Of a stretch of 64,000 bases of DNA, positions 18,190 to 25,750 are shown one piece after another (the stretch's first letter is position 1; every line of letters begins with the position of its first letter). The DNA comes from an uncultured Oscillospiraceae bacterium (lineage in GTDB: Bacteria > Bacillota > Clostridia > Oscillospirales > Ruminococcaceae). Made by a program: the position numbers and the translations under genes. The notes under the pieces are model-generated. The model saw only the letters and a program-made list of their open reading frames with translations, was not told the origin of the DNA and did not search any database. The stretch lies in contig CAKSLI010000001.1 of assembly GCA_934466475.1 (NCBI GenBank), forward strand, positions 62,001-126,000, in the 5' to 3' direction.

Positions 18190-18442
18190 GAATATCCCCC
18201 GGAGTTTTCCGGGGGATATTTCAGTCTGTTGAAAAAGTACCTTCTGCCCGCGAAGCGGGCTTTTGAAATCCGTTTTTTGCCTCAGCTTTGCCGAGGCAAA
18301 AAACACTTTTATCCCAGCAAGTGTGCGAATTGTCGGCAAAGCCGACAATGAGTGCGCGCAGCTGGGATGTTCGGCGGAAAAGCCCCTTTAGGGGATTTTT
18401 CGACGGTCTCGAATATCCCCCGGAGTTTTCCGGGGGATATTT
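18190..18442 (-). repeat. Structured intergenic element flanked by two identical 32-bp hairpins
   Basis: The same 32-base hairpin (AATATCCCCCGGA / TCCGGGGGATATT core) occurs at 18190-18221 and 18411-18442. Between them lie 189 bases packed with palindromes: GCCCG/CGGGC (18246-18260), TTTTTTGCCTC/GAGGCAAAAAA (18273-18303), nested ATCCCAGC/GCTGGGAT (18311-18368) around ATTGTCGGC/GCCGACAAT (18329-18349), and CCCCT/AGGGG. The ends GTCTGTTGAAAAAG and TTTTTCGACGGTC can also pair with G-U wobbles. This architecture suggests a small palindromic or MITE-like repeat, or a structured RNA. The strand is arbitrary. An open frame across it on the minus strand is not a gene. Confidence 0.7.
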
Positions 18443-18455
18443 GTTGTTTGTCTGA

Positions 18456-18950
18456 TCACTCTTCAGTGAGAGTGTCGGTGGGAGCGATAGGATTTGTGGG
18501 AGTTTCAGGCGCCTTGAGCTTGTCCTTGTTCTCAATAACCAGCAGGTTCATCTCAAACGGAGTGAATACCCTGCTGCACGGTGAACCGGGATTCAGCACG
18601 GCTGTCTTGCCCTTTATGGCATTGAACAGGCGTGTGGTGTTCATCTTCATGCAGTTGAAGGACTTCTGCTCACCCTTGGCGAGAACGGACATTCTTGCAG
18701 GGGACGTGAAGAACGGGATAATGCTCTGACCGTCCTTGTTGGTCATCATCATAATGTTGAGCAGGCGGTTGCCGTGGGCGTCCGTCTGGTCGCCGAGGGC
18801 TGCAACAGCGAATACATCGGCTGCCATAAGGTCGGGGAGAACGGTCTTCCACTTGGTCTTTGTGGTGTCCTTATTGGCTTCGGTGATCCTTTCCTCCAGA
18901 GCCTTGTTGAAGGTTTTCATCTGCTCAGGTGTAAGCGGCTGATTAGACAT
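18456..18950 (-). CDS. SseB-family protein
   Basis: A 164-residue soluble protein matching the SseB N-terminal domain layout, including IIPFFTSPARMSVLAKGEQ and the later FTPFEMNLLVIE segment. The family is broad and its biochemical role in Firmicutes is unknown; SseB was named in enterobacteria and no virulence role is implied. GAAAGGTAAC precedes the ATG. It lies 45 bases downstream of thrS on the same strand, possibly co-transcribed. One copy of the 32-bp hairpin serves as its terminator. Confidence 0.75.
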   Translation of the reverse strand: MSNQPLTPEQMKTFNKALEERITEANKDTTKTKWKTVLPDLMAADVFAVAALGDQTDAHGNRLLNIMMMTNKDGQSIIPFFTSPARMSVLAKGEQKSFNCMKMNTTRLFNAIKGKTAVLNPGSPCSRVFTPFEMNLLVIENKDKLKAPETPTNPIAPTDTLTEE

Positions 18951-18995
18951 ATTATCGTTACCTTTCTGTCGGTTTTTCTGCCGTGAGCGGCGGAA

Positions 18996-20936
18996 TTATC
19001 TTGCCTTTTCTGCGTTTTCCTTGACGATCTTTGTGATAACGTCCTCCAGCGGAGAAGCGCCGAGGTCGCCGTCCTTGCGTGAACGGAGGGATACGGTGTT
19101 GTCTTCGACTTCCTTATCGCCGAGAATGAAGAAGTACGGAATCTTTTCAAGCTGAGCCTGACGGATCTTGTAGCCGATCTTCTCGTTGCGGTTATCGACT
19201 GTAACGCGCATATTCATATCATCGAAACGCTTTGCAATGCTCTCTGCGTAGTCCTTTGCGCGGTCCGTGATCGGGAGGATACGCACCTGCTCGGGGGACA
19301 GCCACAGCGGGAGCGCGCCGGCGTACTTCTCAAGGAGGTATGCAAGGGTTCTCTCGTAGCAGCCAAGGCTTGTACGGTGAATGATATACGGGTTCTTCTT
19401 GGTGCCGTCAACGTCAACATATTCCATACCGAAGCGCTGTGCGAGGAGCATGTCTATCTGGATGGTTACCAGGGTATCTTCCTTGCCGAATACGTTCTTG
19501 TACTGGATGTCGAGCTTAGGACCGTAGAATGCGGCTTCGTCAATACCGATAGTGTACTCAACGCCGAGGTCGTCCAGAATGGTCTTCATTGTAGCCTGAG
19601 CCACTTCCCACTGCTCTGCGGTGCCCTCGTACTTGTTCTTGGGGTTAGCGGGATCCCACTGGGAGAAGCGGAATGTGCAGTCCTCAAGAAGTCCGACTGT
19701 CTCAAGGCAGTACTTGGCAAGCTCCAGGCAGCCTCTGAATTCGTCCTCGAGCTGTTCCGGACGGAGGATATAGTGACCCTCGGAGATAGTGAACTGACGG
19801 ACTCTGATAAGACCGTGCATCTCGCCGCTGTCCTCGTTGCGGAACAGAGTGGAGGTCTCGGTGAGTCTCATCGGCAGGTCGCGGTAGCTGCGCTGTCTGT
19901 TCAGGAATACCTGATACTGGAACGGGCAGGTCATCGGACGGAGCGCGAAGCACTCCTTGGTTTCATCGTTCGGGTCGCCGAGCACGAACATTCCATCGAG
20001 GTAGTGATCCCAGTGACCGGAGATCTTGTAGAGCTCGCGCTTTGCCATATACGGCGTCTTGGTGAGCTGGCAGCCGCGCTTTGCCTCAACGTCCTCTACC
20101 CAGCGCTGCATGATCTGTACGACCTTTGCGCCCTTGGGAAGGAGTATAGGCAGACCCTGACCGATATAGTCAACGGTGGTGAAGTATTCGAGCTCTCTGC
20201 CTATCTTGTTGTGGTCGCGGCGCTTAGCGTCCTCGAGGGCCTCAAGGTGTGCGTTGAGGGCGTCCTTGGACGGGAATGCCGTGCCGTAGATACGGGTGAG
20301 CATCTTGTTCTTCTCGCTGCCGCGCCAGTAAGCGCCGGTAACGGAGGTGAGCTTGAACGCCTTTACAGGAGATGTGGACATAAGGTGGGGACCTGCGCAG
20401 AGGTCGGTGAAATCTCCCTGCTTGTAGAAGGAGATAGCCTCGCCCTTGTCGGAGTGCTCCCTGCACAGTTCAACCTTGTAGGGCTCGTTCTGCTCTTCGA
20501 GGTACTTTATAGCTTCGTCAGGAGCCATGGTGAAGTGCTCAAGGCGGATAGACTCCTTGACGATCTTCTTCATTTCTGCTTCGATCTTGGCGAGGGTATC
20601 TGTTGTGAAGGGCTCCTCGGTGTCGAAATCATAGTAGAAGCCATTCTCGATAGCCGGACCGATCGCGAGCTTTGTCGCCGGGAAAAGGCGCTTTACTGCC
20701 TGAGCCAGGACGTGGGATGCGGTGTGGTTGAAGGCTCTCTGACCCTGCTCGTCCTCAAATGTGAGGAACTTTACGGTGCAGCCGTCTGTCAGTGTGGTAC
20801 GCAGGTCGCATACCTTGCCGTCTATCTCAGCGGCACAGGCGGTCTTAGCCGCGCCGAGTTCCCTTGCCGCGTCGAATGCGGAGAGCTGAGAGTCGAATTC
20901 CTTTACTTCGCCATTTTCCAGTGTAACTTTTATCAT
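18996..20936 (-). CDS. thrS: Threonyl-tRNA synthetase
   Basis: A 646-residue class II synthetase: TGS domain (residues 1-60), editing domain with NHTASHVLAQAVK (HxxxH, about 70-82), catalytic core with RPMTCPFQYQVF, motif-2 region TSTLFRNEDSGEMHGLIRVR and zinc/motif-3 residues (HRTSLGCYER), then the anticodon domain. The Cys of MTCP is kept, though the common MNCPxH form is replaced by MTCPFQ, a variant I associate with some anaerobes. Its leader is under 90 nt, too short for a T-box. Confidence 0.98.
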   Translation of the reverse strand: MIKVTLENGEVKEFDSQLSAFDAARELGAAKTACAAEIDGKVCDLRTTLTDGCTVKFLTFEDEQGQRAFNHTASHVLAQAVKRLFPATKLAIGPAIENGFYYDFDTEEPFTTDTLAKIEAEMKKIVKESIRLEHFTMAPDEAIKYLEEQNEPYKVELCREHSDKGEAISFYKQGDFTDLCAGPHLMSTSPVKAFKLTSVTGAYWRGSEKNKMLTRIYGTAFPSKDALNAHLEALEDAKRRDHNKIGRELEYFTTVDYIGQGLPILLPKGAKVVQIMQRWVEDVEAKRGCQLTKTPYMAKRELYKISGHWDHYLDGMFVLGDPNDETKECFALRPMTCPFQYQVFLNRQRSYRDLPMRLTETSTLFRNEDSGEMHGLIRVRQFTISEGHYILRPEQLEDEFRGCLELAKYCLETVGLLEDCTFRFSQWDPANPKNKYEGTAEQWEVAQATMKTILDDLGVEYTIGIDEAAFYGPKLDIQYKNVFGKEDTLVTIQIDMLLAQRFGMEYVDVDGTKKNPYIIHRTSLGCYERTLAYLLEKYAGALPLWLSPEQVRILPITDRAKDYAESIAKRFDDMNMRVTVDNRNEKIGYKIRQAQLEKIPYFFILGDKEVEDNTVSLRSRKDGDLGASPLEDVITKIVKENAEKAR

Positions 20937-21017
20937 ACTGAACTTCCTTTCCTTGCAGAGCTAAACAAAAGCCCTGCCGTTCAATGTAAATTCACAGCGG
21001 TGCGCTGTGTATCTTTT

Positions 21018-21046
21018 ATTGTACTACTAATCCCCTGAAAAGTCAA
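21018..21046 (-). promoter_or_regulatory. Promoter of thrS
   Basis: On the minus strand TTGACT (21046-21041), 17-base spacer, TACAAT (21023-21018). The short leader has one hairpin (CACAGCG/CGCTGTG). Confidence 0.85.
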
Positions 21047-21109
21047 GGCATTTGCGCTAAAATGCCATTATATGAAAAAATCCGCCACTGGGGCGGATAA
21101 CATATAAAC

Positions 21110-21141
21110 AAAAGAACCGCCCAATGGACGGTTCTTTTGTT
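21110..21141 (-). terminator. Terminator of tRNA-Leu
   Basis: On the minus strand AAAAGAACCG / CGGTTCTTTT hairpin followed by G-TTT, immediately after the encoded CCA end of the tRNA. A second small hairpin (TCCGCC/GGCGGA) lies at 21079-21096. Confidence 0.85.
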
Positions 21142-21226
21142 TGGTGCGGGCAATGGGACTTGAACCCATATGTCATACAACACACGCACCTCAAACGTGC
21201 CTGTCTGCCAATTCCAGCATGCCCGC
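21142..21226 (-). tRNA. tRNA-Leu (anticodon GAG)
   Basis: A class II tRNA with acceptor stem GCGGGCA / TGCCCGC, discriminator A and an encoded CCA (21144-21142). The anticodon arm is CACGT-TTGAGGT-GCGTG, giving anticodon GAG (CUC/CUU codons). There is a long variable arm, and the T-arm is ATGGG-TTCAAGT-CCCAT. It is a single-tRNA transcription unit with promoter and terminator. Confidence 0.96.
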
Positions 21227-21262
21227 ATATTCAATCGTTGATTAACTCTCAACGACTATGTT

Positions 21263-21291
21263 ATTATATCATATTTATTCGGGTTTGTCAA
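21263..21291 (-). promoter_or_regulatory. Promoter of tRNA-Leu
   Basis: On the minus strand TTGACA (21291-21286), 17-base spacer, TATAAT (21268-21263), a full consensus promoter about 37 bases before the mature tRNA 5' end. Confidence 0.9.
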
Positions 21292-21324
21292 GTGTTTTTT
21301 TGAAATTTCTTAAAAAATATCGAA

Positions 21325-21376
21325 AAACCACCCGCCCGGAGCGCCCCGGAGGTAATGGGGCGCCGGGGGTAGTTTT
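21325..21376 (-). terminator. Terminator of the aldolase-like gene
   Basis: Long imperfect stem on the minus strand: AAAACTACCCCCGGCGCCCC pairs with GGGGCGCTCCGGGCGGGTGG-TTTT around a TTAC-type loop. T4 follows. Confidence 0.75.
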
Positions 21377-21441
21377 AGCCACAGCGGCAGGATCAAGGGC
21401 TGTTGCCTTTGCGGTAGGATCGCGCCGCTATGTTCTGAATA

Positions 21442-22416
21442 TCATTCCTGAGAGGTGACTTCCTTGTAGAACTCAGAGAGATCGGTTCTCTTGTCCTTAG
21501 TGAACTGGATAGCGGTGCGCGGATGCTGGTTGAGCATACCTGTCAGCAGGTACTGCATGTCGTAGCCCCATACAACGCCGTCAGCCTTGAGCTTCTTCAT
21601 GTGCTTCTCAATGAACTGGATAGCGGGGTAAATGTTGTACTTCGGGTTCTTGAGGAATCCGAGGAGCAGCTCCATTGCGCAGTTGCCGGCGCCTCTGCCC
21701 ATTTCTGCGTATGTGCCGTCCAGCCAGTCAACTCCATCGCCGACTGCCTCGACAGTGTTCGCGAAAGCGAGCTGCTGGTTGTTGTGCGCGTGGATACCGA
21801 GCTTCTTGCCGTACTTTGCTGCAAATTCGCCGTAGAGAGAGGCGATGCGCTCTATCTGCTCCGGGAACAGTGCGCCGAAGCTGTCAACGATATAGAACAC
21901 GTTTACTGGGGATTTACCCAGAATATCCAGAGCTACCTTGATGTCGGTGTCCTGCGCGTTTGAGATAGCCATTATATTGCAGGTAACATCGTAGCCCTTT
22001 GCGGCAGCGTCCTCGATAACGTCAACGGCCGCGGGGATCTGGTTGAGGTATGTAGCAACGCGGATGATATCCACGGGGCTCTCGTTGCGGGGCTTGATGT
22101 CCTGCTTGTAGTTGCAGCGGCCCACGTCCGCCATAACAGCGATTTTGAGGTCTGTGTTGTTATCGCCGACAACCGCGCGGATGTCCTCGTCATCGCAGAA
22201 CTTCCACTTGCCGAAATCCTTGACATCGAACATTTCCTTGTCAGCCTTGTAGCCGAATTCCATTACGTCAACGCCGGCTTTTATATTTGTCTGGTACAGA
22301 TCCTTGACAAATTCGTCCGTAAAACGGAAGCTGTTGACGAGCCCGCCATCGCGCAGGGTTGCGTCCACTATCTTGATATCAGGTCTGTAATCCATAAGCT
22401 TAGATATTTCCTTCAT
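21442..22416 (-). CDS. HMGL-like aldolase (DRE-TIM metallolyase family)
   Basis: A 324-residue protein of the HMGL-like/4-hydroxy-2-oxovalerate aldolase family. The N-terminal IVDATLRDGGLVNSF carries the Arg-Asp metal/substrate motif (usual form DxTLRDG), and GIHAHNNQQLAFAN supplies the metal-binding His-x-His. These are divalent-metal TIM-barrel enzymes that make or break C-C bonds next to a 2-oxo acid. The exact substrate is unclear: no acetaldehyde dehydrogenase or leucine genes are adjacent. AAAGGA precedes the ATG. The leader holds a tandem 8-nt repeat (see the entry at 22443). Confidence 0.85.
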   Translation of the reverse strand: MKEISKLMDYRPDIKIVDATLRDGGLVNSFRFTDEFVKDLYQTNIKAGVDVMEFGYKADKEMFDVKDFGKWKFCDDEDIRAVVGDNNTDLKIAVMADVGRCNYKQDIKPRNESPVDIIRVATYLNQIPAAVDVIEDAAAKGYDVTCNIMAISNAQDTDIKVALDILGKSPVNVFYIVDSFGALFPEQIERIASLYGEFAAKYGKKLGIHAHNNQQLAFANTVEAVGDGVDWLDGTYAEMGRGAGNCAMELLLGFLKNPKYNIYPAIQFIEKHMKKLKADGVVWGYDMQYLLTGMLNQHPRTAIQFTKDKRTDLSEFYKEVTSQE

Positions 22417-22442
22417 TTTTCTTGTGTCCTTTCAAAACCGAT

Positions 22443-22495
22443 ACTGCTTTAGCACTTTTGTGCTTTTTAGCTTTTATGCTTTTTATCTCTAAAGC
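22443..22495 (-). promoter_or_regulatory. Leader motif GCUUUA-N7-(AAAGYNNN)5 of the aldolase-like gene
   Basis: Read on the minus strand, GCTTTA (22495-22490) is followed after exactly 7 bases by five 8-base units: AAAGCATA, AAAGCTAA, AAAGCACA, AAAGTGCT, AAAGCAGT (22482-22443). AAAG is invariant, the fifth base is C or T and the last three vary. GCUUU can pair with any AAAGC unit. The units lie about 19-58 bases after the predicted transcription start. The same arrangement occurs before the ABC transporter at 59653. Function unknown; a multivalent RNA-binding site or a tandem DNA operator is possible. Confidence 0.75.
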
Positions 22496-22507
22496 GTCGA
22501 TGGTGAT

Positions 22508-22536
22508 ATTATACACCCTTTTTTCTGTTTTGTCAA
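22508..22536 (-). promoter_or_regulatory. Promoter of the aldolase-like gene
   Basis: On the minus strand TTGACA (22536-22531), 17-base spacer, TATAAT (22513-22508), a full consensus. The leader to the ATG is about 85 nt. Confidence 0.9.
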
Positions 22537-22561
22537 GGGCTTTCAGAAATTTTCCGTACAT

Positions 22562-22611
22562 AAAAAAGGAGCATACCGCGCCGGACGTGAACCCTCCCGC
22601 GTGGCAGCTCC
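22562..22611 (-). terminator. Terminator after the FTR-like gene
   Basis: On the minus strand a GGAGC / GCTCC-based imperfect hairpin with inner CCGCG-type pairing, followed by T6. Confidence 0.75.
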
Positions 22612-22617
22612 ATTTGA

Positions 22618-22815
22618 TTACTTGCTCTTATAATAAAGCAGACAGTGGCAGTAGCCCTCAAAATCCGGGTCTGCTATCTGCTTTCTGAATTCTTCGCACA
22701 TGCACTTGTTTTCAGGCGTGCGCTGGAGTCTGCAAGGGCAGTAGCCTCCTGTCCTTTTGAGTCCCTCGCGGACTCTTTCAACGATTTCCCTGTTTTCGTT
22801 TTCCGTGACCTTCAT
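22618..22815 (-). CDS. Ferredoxin-thioredoxin reductase catalytic-chain-like protein
   Basis: A 65-residue protein with six or more conserved cysteines in the order CPC (GGYCPCRL), CMC (NKCMCEEF) and CHC (EGYCHCLL). That spacing matches the FTR catalytic beta chain, which carries a [4Fe-4S] cluster beside a redox-active disulfide. The start is taken at MKVTENEN because GGGAGG lies 7 bases before that ATG; another ATG two codons earlier is too close to the site. No FTR variable chain is present. The partner may be a ferredoxin such as the one at 14846, which is inference. Confidence 0.8.
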   Translation of the reverse strand: MKVTENENREIVERVREGLKRTGGYCPCRLQRTPENKCMCEEFRKQIADPDFEGYCHCLLYYKSK

Positions 22816-22835
22816 TGCCATGCCTCCCAAAACAA

Positions 22836-22862
22836 AAGCGGAGCATAGCGCCCCGCTCGAAG
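22836..22862 (-). terminator. Terminator after khpA
   Basis: On the minus strand AGCGGGGC-GCTAT-GCTCCGCT hairpin followed by TTTGTTTT, ending the ylxM-ffh-rpsP-khpA cluster. Some read-through may serve the FTR-like gene, for which I see no separate promoter. Confidence 0.7.
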
Positions 22863-22868
22863 TTATTG

Positions 22869-23102
22869 TCAGTCGATCTCAACGGAGATCTTCTCGTCCG
22901 CTCTGACAGCGCCGGCGCGCATAACGGTACGGATTGCCTTTGCGATCCTGCCCTGCTTGCCGATTACTCTGCCCATGTCATCCTGGGCAACGTGGAGGTG
23001 ATACACGATCACGCCCTCGGCGTCCGGCTCGTCAACAGTGACCTGAACCGCGTCCTTGTCCTCAACGAGGGCAGAGGCGATTGTTATCAGAAGCTCTTTC
23101 AT
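22869..23102 (-). CDS. khpA: KH-domain RNA-binding protein KhpA
   Basis: A 77-residue protein with a single KH domain containing the GKQG loop (MGRVIGKQGRIAKAIRTVMR). KhpA pairs with KhpB/Jag to bind RNA and influences cell division and wall synthesis in Firmicutes. The start MKELLITIASALV is fixed by AGGAGGG about 8 bases upstream. It lies directly downstream of rpsP, the conserved Firmicutes arrangement. Confidence 0.95.
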   Translation of the reverse strand: MKELLITIASALVEDKDAVQVTVDEPDAEGVIVYHLHVAQDDMGRVIGKQGRIAKAIRTVMRAGAVRADEKISVEID

Positions 23103-23189
23103 ATATAGTCCCTCCTGTGGGATCAACGGGGTCGCCCCCGGTCATTGTCTTAACGGGCAGGAAATGCCCGCGTTTACTGTGCCGCAGAA

Positions 23190-23420
23190 TTACTTCTTGA
23201 GAAGTCTCTTAACGGTATCAGTGGGCTGTGCGCCCTTCTTGATCCACTCGTCAGCCTTAGCTGTATCGATATTGATGAGAGCCGGCTCCTTAGTGGGATC
23301 GTATGTGCCGATCTCCTCGATGAAACGACCATCTCTGGGGTAACGGGAATCAGCAACAACTACACGGTAGAAGGGAGCCTTCTTTGCACCCATTCTTCTG
23401 AGTCTGATCTTAACTGCCAT
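23190..23420 (-). CDS. rpsP: 30S ribosomal protein S16
   Basis: A 76-residue S16 beginning [20 protein letters not shown], with [20 protein letters not shown]16 is an early 30S assembly protein. GAAAGGAG precedes the ATG. A promoter-like TTGCCC-N16-TATGAT lies in the 117-base gap upstream (about 23473-23500), suggesting transcription separate from ffh. Confidence 0.97.
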   Translation of the reverse strand: MAVKIRLRRMGAKKAPFYRVVVADSRYPRDGRFIEEIGTYDPTKEPALINIDTAKADEWIKKGAQPTDTVKRLLKK

Positions 23421-23536
23421 TTTATTTTTCTCCTTTCAGCATTGATATATTCATGTGTATTCACACAGTGAAATCATATCAGCTCCGCCCCTTGGGGCAA
23501 ATTTTATTTCAATGCGGCGACCGCAATGAACTCTTG

Positions 23537-23734
23537 CTAAATGTATTCCGTGACTGGCACTCCGAATGCGAGGCACACGATGCCTCCTGCCAGAAACAGC
23601 ACCGAGATCACGAACAATACAAATTTGGACTGCCCTCTGCGGGCTTTCCGGACGAATGATGAAACTCCGCCGACCGCTCCTATAAATATCATCAGTACGG
23701 AGAGGATAATGTCGAATACACCCATATCGTTCAA
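23537..23734 (-). CDS. Small two-helix membrane protein of unknown function
   Basis: A 65-residue hydrophobic protein with two predicted membrane segments (about residues 8-27 and 40-60) separated by a basic loop (VRKARRGQSK). It starts with a TTG that directly follows the ffh stop, or with ATG three codons later. No strong Shine-Dalgarno is visible, so translation may be coupled to ffh. No family was recognised. A terminator-like hairpin (TGCGG/CCGCA) follows. Confidence 0.55.
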   Translation of the reverse strand: MNDMGVFDIILSVLMIFIGAVGGVSSFVRKARRGQSKFVLFVISVLFLAGGIVCLAFGVPVTEYI

Positions 23735-25102
23735 TTAGAATTTCATGTTTCCCATGTTGCCCATTTGCTTCATCATGTTCATGGGAATGCGCATTTTCTT
23801 GCCCTTACCCTTGCCTGCAAGCCCCATCTGCTTCATCATCTTCTGCATCTGGTCAAACTGGCGCAGGAGCTGGTTCACGTCCTCAACGCGGGTGCCGCTT
23901 CCTGCCGCAATGCGGCGCTTGCGCTTGGCGTCTATGATAGAGGGCTTTTCGCGCTCCTTCGGCGTCATTGAGGAGATTATTGCCTTGGTGCGGGGCATTT
24001 TCTTTTCGTCGATGTCCTCTTCCTTGACCTTTCCGGCAACGCCGGGGATCATCTTGAGGAGCGACTGGATACTGCCCATTTTCTCTATCTGCTCGAACTG
24101 TGCGTACAGGTCGTTCAGGTCGAATTTATTCTCCTGCATCTTCTGCATAGTCTTGACGGCCGCCTTCTCATCAATGGAGGACTTCGCCTTGTCGATGAGT
24201 GTGAGCACATCGCCCATGCCGAGTATACGGCTTGCCATTCTGTCCGGGTGGAACGGTTCGAGATCGTCTATCTTCTCACCGATTCCGGCGAACTTTATGG
24301 GCTTTCCTGTTATCGCGAGGACTGTGAGCGCCGCACCGCCGCGGGTGTCGCCGTCAAGCTTCGTCAGGATAACGCCGCTGATGTCGAGAGCCTCGTTGAA
24401 GCTCTGGGCAACGTTTACCGCGTCCTGACCGGTCATGGAGTCAACAACGAGGAGTATCTCGTTCGGCTCGGTCTCGCGCTTGATGTTCTTCAGCTCGTCC
24501 ATGAGGGTCTCGTCAATATGCAGACGACCTGCGGTATCGAGCAGGACCACATCAAATCCGTTGTCCTTGGCGTACTTTATACCCTGCTTTGCTATCTTTA
24601 CCGGGTCCTGCTGACCCATTTCAAAGACGTGGGCGCCTGCCTTTTCGCCTACTATCTTCAGCTGGTCGATAGCGGCAGGTCTGTAAATATCGCAGGCAAC
24701 CAGCAGGGGTCTGCGGTTCTGCGAGATGAGGTATTTTGCGAGCTTTGCGCAGTGCGTGGTCTTACCGGCGCCCTGGAGACCGCACATCATAATGACGCAC
24801 GGAGGCTTGGACGGGAAATCCAGCTTTGCAGTGGTATTTCCCATGAGGTCGATAAGCTCGCGGTGTACTATATCAATTACCTGCTGAGCAGGCGTCAGGC
24901 TGTCCATGACCTTCTCGCCGACTGCCTTTTCGCTGACCCTGGCGACAAAGTCCTTTGCAACCTTGTAGTTAACGTCTGCGTCCAGGAGAGCCATGCGAAC
25001 CTCGCGCATAGCGTCCTTGATGTCCTTTTCGTTCAGCTTGCCGCGTCCGCGGAGCTTGCCGAAAACGTTGTTCAGCTTGCCCGAAAGTCCCTCGAAAGCC
25101 AT
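23735..25102 (-). CDS. ffh: Signal recognition particle protein Ffh
   Basis: A 455-residue SRP54 GTPase. N domain at residues 1-90; G domain with GLQGAGKTTHCAKLAKYL (P-loop), DTAGRLHID and TKLDGD; M domain at about 295-455, methionine-rich with MKMRIPMNMMKQMG-type sequence that binds signal peptides and 4.5S RNA. The start MAFEGLSGKL is preceded by AAAGGACGG. It targets membrane proteins to SecY. Downstream of ylxM, the conserved order. Confidence 0.97.
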   Translation of the reverse strand: MAFEGLSGKLNNVFGKLRGRGKLNEKDIKDAMREVRMALLDADVNYKVAKDFVARVSEKAVGEKVMDSLTPAQQVIDIVHRELIDLMGNTTAKLDFPSKPPCVIMMCGLQGAGKTTHCAKLAKYLISQNRRPLLVACDIYRPAAIDQLKIVGEKAGAHVFEMGQQDPVKIAKQGIKYAKDNGFDVVLLDTAGRLHIDETLMDELKNIKRETEPNEILLVVDSMTGQDAVNVAQSFNEALDISGVILTKLDGDTRGGAALTVLAITGKPIKFAGIGEKIDDLEPFHPDRMASRILGMGDVLTLIDKAKSSIDEKAAVKTMQKMQENKFDLNDLYAQFEQIEKMGSIQSLLKMIPGVAGKVKEEDIDEKKMPRTKAIISSMTPKEREKPSIIDAKRKRRIAAGSGTRVEDVNQLLRQFDQMQKMMKQMGLAGKGKGKKMRIPMNMMKQMGNMGNMKF

Positions 25103-25145
25103 GTACTCACCGTCCTTTGTGGATAAACATTGTCTGTTGGAATGC

Positions 25146-25493
25146 CTAGAGCCCCCGGCGGACTTCTGAGAGTATCCCGCTGAGCCTGTCAAGGCGTTCA
25201 TCGCTGTGTTCCTGCTTCATCTCGTCAACGATCCCCCGTGCGGTCTCAAGCTCCCCGGAAAGCTCACGCAGGCGCCTGGCGAAGCCGAGCTTTTCCTCAA
25301 GCTCCTCCAGCTTCTGCTCGCCCTTTCTTATAGAATAGGCAACGCTCTGCCGGGTTATTCCGCCCATTTCTTCTGCTATCTCGGCAAGGGAAAGGTCGGC
25401 GTTGTACCGCATATCCAGAGCCTCGCGCTGGGCTTTCGCCAGCAGTTCTCCGTAGATATCAAGAAGTATCACGAAATCAAAACTGCGTTCCAT
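25146..25493 (-). CDS. ylxM: YlxM/p13-type helix-turn-helix protein
   Basis: A 115-residue protein with a sigma-70 region-4-like HTH (LSLAEIAEEMGGITRQSVAYSIRKGE, about residues 34-58) and a helical C-terminal part. YlxM is regularly encoded before ffh; in streptococci it binds SRP components and modulates SRP activity. GGAGAATCGC precedes the ATG. It heads the cluster. Confidence 0.9.
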   Translation of the reverse strand: MERSFDFVILLDIYGELLAKAQREALDMRYNADLSLAEIAEEMGGITRQSVAYSIRKGEQKLEELEEKLGFARRLRELSGELETARGIVDEMKQEHSDERLDRLSGILSEVRRGL

Positions 25494-25546
25494 GCGATTC
25501 TCCGTTTCTGAGGTGTCAAGTAAAACAACTTTACAGCAACATTGTT

Positions 25547-25575
25547 ATTATAACACGTTGCAGAGCCTTTGTCAA
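25547..25575 (-). promoter_or_regulatory. Promoter of ylxM-ffh
   Basis: On the minus strand TTGACA (25575-25570), 17-base spacer, TATAAT (25552-25547). Confidence 0.88.
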
Positions 25576-25650
25576 GGGGGCAGAGCATATTTTTTCTGCC
25601 GAAAAAACGGGGCTGAACAATGAATTTACGGTGAAATTTTCCGAAAACCC

Positions 25651-25681
25651 TTGACTTAGAGCGCGCTCCATGGTTTATAAT
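25651..25681 (+). promoter_or_regulatory. MerR-type promoter of the flavin reductase gene
   Basis: TTGACT and TATAAT are separated by 19 bases instead of 17, and the spacer holds a perfect 10-bp palindrome GAGCGCGCTC (25659-25668) centred 7.5 bases into it. Over-long spacers with a centred dyad are the hallmark of promoters remodelled by MerR-family activators such as SoxR; the dyad centre is at the same offset as in soxS. No merR gene is within the window. Confidence 0.7.
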
Positions 25682-25750
25682 ATAATTATCAGCAGGAAGC
25701 AGATTACCTGCCGGATATCATCCGCAATTAATTACAGGAGGTATAAATCT

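Noticed and set aside
16552..18348. A 598-codon minus-strand open frame opposite htpG
   Set aside because: Antisense shadow of a clear Hsp90 gene, Leu/Val-rich composition without motifs.
18221..18535. A 104-codon minus-strand open frame across the palindromic element
   Set aside because: It is made of hairpin sequence, has no ribosome-binding site and overlaps the SseB-family gene; it is an artefact of the repeat.
20937..21046. T-box leader before thrS
   Set aside because: The promoter leaves less than 90 nt and no T-box sequence or specifier hairpin is visible.
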